Part shown: positions 40,830 through 51,298 of the stretch, one piece after another
Layout of the letters: each line of letters begins with the position of its first letter
Position numbering within the stretch: position 1 is the stretch's first letter
Assembly (NCBI RefSeq): GCF_949628265.1
Contig: NC_088788.1
Location: 21,996,335-22,060,334, forward strand
Direction: 5' to 3'
Origin: Cloeon dipterum
Lineage: Eukaryota; Arthropoda; Insecta; Ephemeroptera; Baetidae
DNA: 64,000 bases
Notes under the pieces: generated by a model
Told to the model about the DNA's origin: nothing
The model's input: only the letters and a program-made list of their open reading frames with translations
Databases searched by the model: none
Program-made: the position numbers and the translations under genes

Positions 40830-43800
40830 ATGGCCCCTGCTCTGAGCAAATACCTCACTTCGAGGACCGTAGTAAATGCAGGTTCATTGTCGGTCCTCTT
40901 GTGGCTGGCTTACATTAGCAGAAAGGCGAGAAAATCCAGGTAAAGCAATTTTTATTTAGCAACTTATTATTATTACTACATATTTACATTGTGACATTTC
41001 GCACAATTCCGTAAAACCAGTTTGCTCACACATCGATAACAAGATCCTGTTCATTTCTCGCTCGCGTCCCTGTACAAAAAGCTCCTTTTTACGATGGGAA
41101 CGCTGAACGACGTTTTTTATGCTGTTTGTCGTCTCAAAGAGCTGACTCATTTTTCATTTTGCTATTCAATTATCATGCTCACGAATCAAATATTTAAAAT
41201 TATGCGTGTGTTAATTTATTACTAGCGCCCGCGGTGCTCATTGGATTTTATGTGACTTTATAGAGCAGCAGCGGTAAAAAAGGTGTCGCTCTTCGAATCT
41301 CAATTGAGTACTTTTAACACTTTTATGCACAATTATGTTTTTGCTGTAACTGTTACATAAAATTTATTTTTAGGAACCCTGCCACTGACAACATTCGATA
41401 TGTGGTTGGAGAGGTAATGTTTCGCCCAACCGGCACAGACTTTTTATGTGCATTTATTGATAATCTTATCTCTTGATCCCAACAGAAATCAACTCAATCC
41501 AAAGGGCAGAATAAAGCTCATGTTGATGCCGTCTTTGCTAAACAACTGCGGGTGCTATGGAAGATAATTGTGCCGGGTTTGTTCAGTCCAGAGGCCGGCT
41601 TTCTTGCTCTTGTGGCAGCTTCCCTGGTGGCTAGGTCATTATGTGACCTTTGGATGATCCAAAACGGCACTCTCATTGAGAGGTATATTTGAGAGTTAAA
41701 CAATGTTGATGATGTAAACGCTGCTAATTTTATCCCTTGCAGTGCCATCATTGGTGCCGATAGGGCGAAGTTCAGAGTAAGACTGTTCAACTTCCTTGCA
41801 GCCATGCCTGTCGTAAGTTGTAATATTATATTAATTATTTCTCTATGGTTTGTTCACAAACACTTCTGGCTCCTGTAGATTTCCCTGGTAAACAACGTGC
41901 TGAAATATGGTCTCACAGAATGCAAGCTGCGGATGCGAACGAGATTAACCCATCACCTTTATGACCAGTACCTGAGGTAACTAGGCTCAAATAACCTCAA
42001 GTGCCCTGGTTTAAATTCGATTTTTCCCATAGTGGCTTCACATATTACAAAATGACTAACCTGGATAACCGCATTGCAAATGCGGACCAATTGCTAACGG
42101 TTGACGTGGAAAAGTTCTGTGATACAACTGTGGATCTCTACTCAAACATCAGCAAGCCACTTTTGGACATTGGAATTTACGTCTACCGATTGACAATGAA
42201 TATTGGATTCAAGGTACTTACATGACGCTGCTAGTTTTAAGTGTCTGTTCAAGGCCTTCCTACTGCACATTAATTTAATCAGTAGTGACCCCTAGCAGAA
42301 TACTGTTTTAAATGCGCCCCCTTATTATTTATTAACTTGTGCATTCATGCTAATTAAAAAACATCTGGTAATTTTTCTCTGTAGCAATGCTACTCGAACG
42401 AAAAGATCAGCTTGTTCTGCCCTAGGTTTTCATTTTTTGATTATGTACAAAATAATATCCTAGCCAAAATTTTAGCAATACCAGAGGTGTAAGCCATTTA
42501 AATTACCATTCTGCTCTGCAGACGCCATCCTTGATGATGATATATCTATTTATATCTGGCGTCATCCTGACTCACCTTCGAAGACCCACAGGCAGACTCA
42601 CCATGGAGGAACAGAGATTAGAGGGCGAATTCCGTTATATCAATTCTCGAGTGATTACAAACTCTGAAGAAATTGCCTTCTATCAAGGCAACCGTCGTGA
42701 GAAACTGACACTTTTGGCATCTTACAGCAAACTGGTAACTTATAAATCAATGAGAAAATTTTCCGATTTACAGAATGTCCTCATTATAGATCAGTCACCT
42801 CCGCAAATTCATGGACTTCAAATTTGTGATGGGAATAGTTGATAATATTGTTGCCAGATGTAAGCTCTAACGTTCACCCGAGTGTTGGTTTAATGATTGT
42901 AATTTGTATATTTACAGATATTGCCACTGTGGTTGGTTTCTATGCTGTAAGCATTCCTTTCTTGACACCTGGTGGTGCTCTTTCATCAATTGGGCAGCAA
43001 GAGAGACTGCAGGTAGCTGGTCAATGTTGCTTGCTCTACTGTTCTTAATTTCGTTATAAATTTAATTTAGGCCTACTATACTAGTGGCAGAATGTTGGTA
43101 AAACTGGCTGAAGCAATTGGAAGACTGGTGCTGGCAGGCAGAGAAATGTCTCGCCTGGCAGGTTTCACTCAGCGTGTAACGCAATTGAGGCAGGTGCTAC
43201 TAGACCTTAACCAAGGCCACTATGTTCGCAGCATGGTCACCTCTAATGGAGCCTGTAAGTGGCTAAATTATTACCATAAACTTTTTGGTGCTTTTTTTGT
43301 AATTGTTGTGGGTACTGAAATATATTTACTTAATCTCTTCTCAAATTTCAGTGGCATTTTTAAGTGCAGTTATCTATATTATCAGCATTGTTATCTATTT
43401 ATAACATTAAATAATCACAAACTTTCACGAGTTCAGATATAAAACCGCTTAATTTGGAAAGAAGCCTAACCAGATGGTCCCAACACAAGGTTAATCATTA
43501 AAGGAACGAATTGAATATACAATTTTAATTGGCTATAGAAGTCTGGATTCTCTTAATGTTGCCAAACTAAATTGGCATTTATGAGTACAAAAATTACACT
43601 AGTTTTTTTGACGGGCTTGATGCTTGATCTGTTTTTGTTAAAACTCTGTAGTTTCCATGAATGAGGCAAAACTGACATCATTTCGCATCAATTTTAAAGC
43701 TTATTTTTTGGTTTTAAACGAATATATTTTAATGATTGATTAGGTGCCTTGTATATTACGTGCAATGTTTAAATATGAAAATTTCCATCCATCTTATTTT

Positions 43801-44730
43801 TCATTTTTTCAGCTAACGGCAGTGGACCTCACCGTGGTGAAGGTAAACTGCCTCTGATCCCTGGTGCAGGAAGACTCGTCATCCAGGACAACATAATCAA
43901 GTTTGATCGTGTACCCCTTGTCACGCCAAATGGTGACGTTCTCATAGAAGAACTGAGCTTTGAAGTGCATTCTGGAATGAATGTTCTTGTTTGTGGGCCC
44001 AACGGCTGTGGCAAGTCATCACTGTTCAGAACGCTGGGCGAGCTGTGGCCTCTATTCGGTGGCACCCTGACCAAACCTGAGATGGGAAAACTCTTCTACA
44101 TTCCACAGAGGCCGTACATGACCCTTGGAACGTTGAGGGACCAGGTGAGATCCACTTTCTGCTCATTTTGCGGAATTTACTGTGGCGAACTTGAAGGTCA
44201 TCTATCCACACACGCATGAGCAAATGAAAGCCAGTGGAAAGACTGACACAGACCTGGAGAAGTTCCTGGAGCAGGTTCAACTGTCGTACATCTTGAACCG
44301 GGAGAGTGGTTGGGATGCCATCGCAGACTGGTTAGATGTCTTGTCAGGAGGAGAGAAGCAGAGGATCGCTGTAAGTTGATCGGCGGAATTTTTTCCCCTT
44401 TGGTTAACTCAAATTCTGCTTGTCCAGATGGCAAGGCTGTTCTACCACGGTCCTCAGTTTGCCATACTTGATGAATGCACCAGCGCTGTGAGTGTTGACG
44501 TTGAAGGTTCTATGTACCAGTATTGCAGAGAAGCTGGCATCACGCTATTCACAGTGAGCCACAGAAGGTCACTCTGGAGACACCACGAGGTAAAATAATT
44601 ACAGTGAACATTTGGGTATGTAGATGATTATTTTACTGGCCATATATTTCAGTACTACCTTCAAATGGACGGCCGTGGAATGTATGAATTCAAGAAGATT
44701 GATGAAAGCACCGAACAGTTTGGATCGTGA
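40830..44730 (+). CDS. Peroxisomal half ABC transporter ABCD3 (PMP70)
   Basis: Fourteen exons: 40830-40939, 41374-41413, 41486-41682, 41743-41812, 41879-41976, 42033-42213, 42522-42734, 42790-42859, 42918-43012, 43071-43254, 43813-44144, 44197-44370, 44428-44589, 44653-44730. They give 667 residues (human 659). Family members dimerise in the peroxisomal membrane and import long- and branched-chain acyl-CoAs for beta-oxidation. The N-terminal half is the membrane domain, with [40 protein letters not shown] and the EAA-like [19 protein letters not shown]. The ATPase half has Walker [10 protein letters not shown] (481-489, Lys487), signature LSGGEKQR (579-586), Walker B FAILDE with Glu604, and H-loop His633. 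All motifs are intact. Intron 7 is only 55 bp and contains an earlier decoy AG at 42773 that would break the frame, so I chose the acceptor at 42789. Introns 1 (434 bp), 6 (308 bp) and 10 (558 bp) hold nothing recognisable. Confidence 0.95.
43255..43812 (+). other. ABCD3 intron 10
   Basis: AT-rich 558-bp intron; no exon, repeat or RNA gene could be supported. Confidence 0.7.
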
Positions 44731-45620
44731 TTATCTTTTTTGCATACAAGGGTGGAGGATACAAGTTTTAGTTGCTGTTTATCTGTTGCCAATGATATCT
44801 TTTAAGAATTAGGCTATTTGTTTTCCCTTTGCCAGGTCTATATAGTCACAATTAAACCTAGGTTTGTAAATAATCCATTTTTACACGAGCATGTCACTGT
44901 GGGGAAAACTTTGATCTATTAATTTTCATTTTAGGGGCCAGCGATCGATTGCTTCGATCTTTCCAATTTAAATTTTACTTTTAAATTGTAGCCTAATTTC
45001 TTTTAAAACAGCATGAAATTTGTGGTCAGGGAGATATTTTTATTTCCATGATATTTGAAGCTGTTGACCAGTTATTTATGTTCGTCTCATTATCGCCATC
45101 ATTTCTACTCAAGTGCACGATATAAATGGTATAGCGTTATGTGATTTTGACATTAAATTGTTATAATTTTTAAATAAAGCATTATCTGGAGTTGCAGAGA
45201 AATGTAATTTTGTCTTATGTAACCATTATCCACTCCCTCCTGTACTGTTAATGTTTAACTGTCATAAAAATTCTCAATTTTGAAAAAGTTGGGGGCCAAT
45301 TTTTCATATTTAATGTACTCCCATTATATTACATTATGCAAATTACCTACCTCATTATGTTATGCTAATGAAAAGCGTAATCGTGTAAATATGAAATTGC
45401 TTCATAAAAATCCCATTTAATAATATTTTAATCAATGTATAAACGTAAGCTTTTTAATAAATCAATCAAATTGATGAAAAAGTGAGCATTTGAAAAATGG
45501 GAAATAATGTTAAGTTTGAAGCGGTTCTTATGAACTATGAAAGGGTAAAAAACTCGGAAATGGAAAAAGTATTATAACCTATTCAACTCAAATACATATG
45601 TACGTCAAAATGATAATGCG
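44731..45620 (+). other. ABCD3 3' flank
   Basis: AT-rich sequence with a candidate AATAAA at 45173-45178, about 440 bases after the ABCD3 stop. The remainder up to 45620 shows no gene. Confidence 0.5.
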
Positions 45621-45690
45621 GGCTATAATAGTGTTGCCCGAATTTTTAAGTCATGGATGGATCTTGAGTTTTCCCGCAAATTTTCCTTAT

Positions 45691-45800
45691 CCAAAAACGT
45701 CATCGTCCTGTGCACCAATCAACGTGCAGAAGCTGGCACTTTCCTACTTTTCTGACACTGAGCGTGTGAGTTTGTGATTGGATAGAAGGCTCGACCAATG
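45691..45800 (+). promoter_or_regulatory. Calreticulin promoter with CCAAT boxes and ACGT cores
   Basis: Upstream of calreticulin there are CCAAT boxes at 45715-45719 and 45795-45799, and an inverted one (ATTGG) at 45777-45781. ACGT-core motifs lie at 45698-45703 (ACGTCA, reading TGACGT on the other strand) and 45722-45726 (ACGTG). CCAAT plus ACGT-type cores resemble unfolded-protein-response elements read by ATF6/XBP1 with NF-Y, which control calreticulin genes in other animals. Spacing does not exactly match the classic ERSE, so this is an inference. Confidence 0.4.
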
Positions 45801-45928
45801 AAGTTAGTCCATCTGGCTTATTGCTGATTTTCATTGACGGGGAGTGTGTGGTTCACGTCGACAAAACGACACAAAACCGGCTCGACTCTCGAAGAAGAAA
45901 CTTATATTTTACTTAATTTTGAGAGAAA

Positions 45929-48805
45929 ATGAAATTAGCTCTGCAGTTAATATTCGCCCTGGTGGTAATTGAAGCCACCGTCGCCGACGTCTTCCTTGAG
46001 GATAAGTTCGCGGCCGGTAAGTGATGCCTTTTTCACACCTTTAAACTGAGCAACGCCGAAAGTTGAACGACCGGCTGTCTCTTGCAAGTCAAAATGATTT
46101 TGAAATAGAAAGCGAAAATTAAGTTTCTCTCTAACGTTTTCTTACTTCAAATTGTTTCAGATACTTGGGAAAAGGACTGGGTCTATTCGAAACACCCTGG
46201 AAAGGAATTTGGAAAGTTCAAGCTCAGTTCGGGAAAATTCTACAACGATGAGGAGAATGACAAAGGTGCGTATGGAATCCACGAATAATTATGGCTTCAT
46301 CCTAATGTCGGTTCACACCCACAACATTTTTAAACTGGAATGTGTCCTACAAAGCGGCAGTATTTCACTTTCCAACTATGTAGCATAAATTCCCTGAATT
46401 TTCGAGTTCATTTGTATTGTGTTTGATTTAGAGATGAACAAATTTTCTTGACACCAGAGCCATGTGGCATTGCGATATTACATACGTGGTGTCGTGGCAT
46501 AGGTGTCTTGAATTGAAATTTATTTATCTTCTAGCTTGACAGCAATGCAGTTTAAGCTTTTAACTAGATTTCATAACCTCTTGGTCTTCATTAAAAATTT
46601 CGAAACTACCCATGAAACCTAATATATTTTCAGCTTAAAAATTAGGTAACTTACCGATATTTCATAGCTCCCGTTCCACAATTTTAGTAATATATTCATT
46701 ATATATTATATTTAATTGGTTTGGTCCAATAAATAAAATATTAGAAATTCACCAGTTGCAAAAGCCCTTATTGTTCGGAGCCACCCGTGCCAATAAATGA
46801 CACCAGCAGTTACTTTCTATTTTAAGGCACTTCCACTGCGATTTCAGACTCAATTCACCACTGTATATTCTTCACTTAAAATGATTTAATTTTATCTTTT
46901 TGAAAACAAAAATCCGACCAGCTAATCGCCGTTGAAACGACGGCAAAGATTTTTTATTTTGAAATATATATTTTTCACGTTCCTTCAGTAATTGGCTTGA
47001 CCGATTTTAAGTTAAAGCACATCAAAAGAAATCATTTGAGGTGAAGAATGCACAGCAGTAGGATTGAGAGAATAATCGTCGTGAAAGTGCCTTAAAATTA
47101 AGAGTTAACTTAACGGGTTTTTTTGAATTTAATAGGTATCCAAACCTCTGAGGATGCCCGTTTTTACGCCCTCTCCCGCAAGTTCAAGCCCTTCAGCAAT
47201 GAAGGCAAGCCCTTGGTCATCCAGTTCACCGTCAAGCACGAGCAGAACATTGACTGCGGCGGCGGCTATGTCAAGGTCTTTGACTGCAAGTTGGAGCCTG
47301 CAGAAATGCACGGCGACACTCCCTACGAAATCATGTTCGGCCCTGACATTTGCGGTCCCGGCACCAAGAAGGTGCACGTCATCTTCAGCTACCAGGGCAA
47401 GAACCACTTGATTAACAAGGAAATCAGATGCAAGGACGATGTCTACACTCACCTTTACACCCTGGTCGTCAAGCCTGACAACACTTATGAGGTCCTAATC
47501 GACAACGAAAAGGTCGAGGGCGGTGAACTCGAGGCTGACTGGAACTTCCTGCCTCCCAAGAAGATCAAGGATCCTGAAGCCAAGAAGCCTGAAGACTGGG
47601 ACGAGCGCGCCACCATTGATGACCCCAACGACACCAAGCCCGAAGACTGGGAAAAGCCTGAGCACATTCCGGACCCTGAGGCCAAGAAGCCCGAAGATTG
47701 GGATGATGAGATGGACGGTGAATGGGAGCCCCCTATGATTGACAACCCTGAGTACAAGGGAGAATGGAAGCCAAAACAGATCGATAACCCTGCATACAAG
47801 GTATAAATAAAAATTTGATCATTAATTATTTTCAGATTACTATCATACTGTACATATAATATAAGATTCAAATAAAATCTGAAGCTATTTTTTTAATTTA
47901 CAACATCTCAATATCGAAGATGAACATTGTCAATATTCTACAATGCAGTTTACTAAGATATCAAAATATCTTCCTCATAAACGTTTAAAATATCATATAT
48001 TTCTATTGAGTAATTAAATCTGGTTTTTATTGAACTTGTAATTTATTTCTGCTCAGGGAGTCTGGGTTCACCCTGAGATCGACAACCCTGAGTACAAGCC
48101 TGACGCCAATCTGTACAAGAGGGACGAAATTTGCGGTATTGGGTTCGACTTATGGCAGGTCAAGTCTGGCACAATCTTTGACAACGTTCTGATCACCGAC
48201 GATCCCGAGTACGCCAAGAAATACGCAGAAGACATCTGGAAGCCACGCTTTGTAAGTAACCCCCCCCCCTTGTTGCAGCTAAATTGGTTACATTTGTTTG
48301 TTTTTCTTGTCGGCTAGGAGGGAGAAAAGAAGATGAAGGAGGCTCAGGATGAAGAGGAGCGCAAAAAGCGAGAGGCTGAAGCCAAGGAGGCTGCCGACAA
48401 GGCTGATGACGAAGATGAAGATGATGATGACGACGACAATGATGTTGCCGAAGGTGACGCCCCTGAGACAGGCGAGGAGGTGAGATGGTTTTTAAATTCT
48501 TTAGTTGGGTTATGAGAGTTCAGTTAGAGAGTTCAGTTTAGTGTTATGAGAGTTCATTACATCTTGATGGTTTATTAAATTGGTATTCTTGAAACTAAGA
48601 AAAACTGAATGATAAACATTCCAGGGTAAAAAGAAGGGTGGTAAAAAATCACCCAAAGACAAAAAGGATTCTAAAGACAATAAGGTATACCAACATTATG
48701 CATGGCTAACAAGTGTGACCTATGAATTTTCCATGTTTTCCTTGTTGGCATTACGTAACATTTTCTTTGTTCTTGTTTCAGGATGGTGGCCACGATGAGC
48801 TGTAA
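45929..48805 (+). CDS. Calreticulin, ER calcium-binding lectin chaperone
   Basis: Seven exons: 45929-46016, 46161-46265, 47136-47800, 48057-48251, 48318-48479, 48625-48684, 48782-48805, giving 432 residues. Calreticulin binds monoglucosylated glycoproteins in the ER lumen and buffers calcium. A signal peptide (MKLALQLIFALVVIEATVA) precedes the mature start DVFLEDKF. The N-domain holds the calreticulin signature around KHEQNIDCGGGYVKV and the paired cysteines. The P-domain has three A repeats (I.DP.A.KPEDWD type) and three B repeats (G.W.P..IDNP.Y type). The C-domain is an Asp/Glu run, and the protein ends HDEL, the ER retrieval signal. Length is a little above the usual 400-417 because exon 6 adds a lysine-rich stretch (GKKKGGKKSPKDKKDS...) between the acidic tail and HDEL. 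Exons 4-7 all have phase-0 boundaries. Intron 2 carries a MITE. A candidate poly(A) signal is at 49302-49307. Confidence 0.96.
46826..47091. mobile_element. Long-hairpin MITE bounded by TTAA in calreticulin intron 2
   Basis: Inverted ends GGCACTT...AAGTGCC sit directly inside TTAA on both sides (46822-46825 and 47092-47095). The inverted similarity continues inward for roughly 60-80 bp with mismatches: for example ATTCTTCAC near 46867 pairs with GTGAAGAAT at 47041-47049. The 266-bp unit could fold almost entirely into a hairpin and has no coding capacity. TTAA target duplication suggests a piggyBac-like origin, though the terminal bases differ from the common CCC/CCY start, so a Tc1/mariner-type TA assignment remains possible. 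Confidence 0.8.
47806..47811 (+). terminator. Possible intronic poly(A) hexamer in calreticulin
   Basis: An AATAAA begins six bases into calreticulin intron 3, followed by T-rich sequence. Use would give a transcript ending within the P-domain with the frame closing at GTA TAA. It may simply be an AT-rich coincidence. Confidence 0.2.
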
Positions 48806-50410
48806 ATTGGGAATGTGCTGAGTGAATGAGTTTACAGTGCAGACGAGCCGTTTTGTATGCACAGACTGATAATTCCCAATAATGAAACAAAGACTATTGT
48901 GCGCCTGGTGAAATGTTATTTGATTGATTGATTCACTGTTTTCTTTATTTCAAGCTGCAAGTTTATCATTGTGTCAAAATTAACGTTCTATTTATATACC
49001 CGGTTTCGGGTAGAGATTTTAGGCAGTCAGTTTCAATTCAGAATGTCTGGGTGGATGTTTCTAATGCGGCTACTTGTTTGTAGTAAAGCCAAGGTGATCC
49101 CTTTGCCTTGGCGGTATGTGGCATTTCTGTTGACTTTTTGTAATTCACTCATAATGACGAGGTACAACTAAGACACACAAATTTTCCATCAAGTGTCGCC
49201 GGAAACTTGAATGTCAAATTTTCAGCCTTTTATTTGTGATTGAGTGAAAAAATCTGCATAGATATTACAAAGTGTAAGGACAGGTGTTTGTGGAAACTTC
49301 CAATAAATTTTGTGTTTTCTCAATGCAAGGTGATATCATTTCATGTCTGATCCTAAAGTAATTGATATAGCTTCTATTTTCTGCAAAGCGACAGGATATT
49401 TAAAGGAATACATTATTTAATTTTTTTTAAGAAAGAAATTTTTTTATCTTCGGAAGTCCAGCCAATTCAGAAGAATTAACGGCTGGTGCTTATACATAGG
49501 TCTTTGTTGCAAATAGTAAGAAATAACTACTCCAGTCTCTCAATCCGCACCTATTTTAGGTATGTCTTCCAGCCCCTACTCACTCCTACATAGTGTAAAT
49601 ATTGCCGCCCTATTTTCTAGCCAATGCATTGCCTTACAATATTTTGTCTTTATCGTTCCATATCTTATGAAATGGGCGACCCCCTGATAGCTAACAACTT
49701 GCGAAAACTGCGTGTTTCAATAAAAACGCGAACGAACAGCAAGAGGGCGCTTAGGCCTCATTAGAAGTGCAGAGACTCTGGAATCGATATTATCATCTAT
49801 CCTATCTCCTAGGGTATGTATCCAGCTATTGTCACTTGTGTTGCCGGTTGCGTACCTATTAATTTTTGCAGGCGCTTTATATATTCTCAAGCCGGTGGAT
49901 CTGTTGGTTGAGGACTATATAAAACAACTTTTCTTAACTTTTACAAGTAAAGTTTTTCGCTCTAATTATGCTATACATCAACTTTCAAGAGAACACCTCT
50001 TTATTTTTAGTAGATTAATTAAGAGACCGGCACTTGCTTATCATTTTAGCTGAAGAGTTTTGTGCTTTTGGCGTCTAAATATGCTGCTATTGATTATTTT
50101 CTCTTTGTCAAAAGAACCAGACCAATATATTATCAAACGTACGGTAACCATGGTAAAATGGCACATGTGTAAAAGTGTATAATCTATATGCGTCATATAT
50201 GTATTATTTGCAGTGCAAGCACCGTCCTCAATAAACGCACTTATGTGTACACGTAAAAACGTTTCCTCTAGCAATTTGGTAAGTCTATTATTCTTGCAGA
50301 ATAAATTTGCTTCGTAAAAATCGACAAAAATTTCAATACTGCTGACAAGGACACTGCAAAGGTCTAGTTATTTTTCCAACACCTATTCGTACATTAAATT
50401 TCATTCTGTT
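48806..50410 (+). other. Calreticulin 3' flank and intergenic DNA
   Basis: A candidate calreticulin poly(A) signal is at 49302-49307. The rest has no supportable gene. An open frame at 49829-50053 reads as a hydrophobic peptide but begins with TTG, has no ATG, and matches no family I know. Confidence 0.5.
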
Positions 50411-50419
50411 ATTCATTTA

Positions 50420-50718
50420 TCGTCATTGACTGACTTTCGAAGCGCTTGATACGCTCGATATGCATCAATTCAGCTCGTGCGGTAACAAACTTCTCACAAA
50501 TTGGTCTGGCACGAGGGCCAGGGGAGTGTGACCGCCTCTCAACCAGCAGTTTTTGGCGCCGCCTCGGGAGAGTCTTTGGCTCTCTCTCGCTGCGGAAAGC
50601 AACAAAGCATATCAATACACACGCCGGCAGTCGAGCTCAGACACTCGCTCTGTCCGCAGCTCGCACTTCTGCAGGGTGAATAATCGCAGACAGCCGGTCG
50701 ATTTCCTCACGCGCTCAG
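50420..50718 (+). promoter_or_regulatory. Candidate promoter and untranslated first exon of CAPSL-like gene
   Basis: A GC-richer block in AT-rich surroundings includes initiator-like GAGCTCAGAC and ends in CTCAG|GTAATT, a good splice donor at 50718/50719. The CAPSL-like coding region begins 8 bases after a clear acceptor (TTGGTTGCAG, ending 53878), so it needs an upstream untranslated exon; this block fits. The join is inferred. Confidence 0.45.
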
Positions 50719-51267
50719 GTAATTCACCTTTATCGTTTCGCCATCTTTCCAGCACCTGTCCGTTCAAGCAAGCGAATAGTCTGCTAGATAGCAGGAAAAT
50801 TACACAACAGGACTTCTTTTTACTGCGCTGTACAATTTCAAACTTTATCTGACGGAAGCGATAAAACAAAGTCAGCTTTTAAGAGTCTTTGACAAAGTAA
50901 TTATTTTATCGCATGTCGGGCGCTTTTCTACAGCATTATAATGCACGTTTTGGATATTTGCCATTTTAACTCATTCAGGTAAACTAGATTATGCTGTAGT
51001 TGCTTTGTGACGTGTGCACAACATACAACATAATATGTTTGGCAATGTTGAAGAAGTAATGGGATATTAAATACATATTTTTCGGTGCCAGAGGGCCTAG
51101 CTGCATATTGGCATGATTTTCTTAGTTCTGTCCTTTTCTTTGTTCCTATGTATATTTCCCTCATTTTCTGATTTTCTGATTAAAGCAATAACTGCGCCTA
51201 TATATTAGATTAGTTTCCATTAAACATAAAAACGACAAGTAAATTACTCATTGATGCTTTTAAGGCT

Positions 51268-51298
<31 letters not shown>

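Noticed and set aside
49829-50053. Hydrophobic open frame resembling a small membrane protein
   Set aside because: It begins at TTG with no in-frame ATG, has no splice context and matches no family I recognise; AT-rich DNA easily gives hydrophobic frames.
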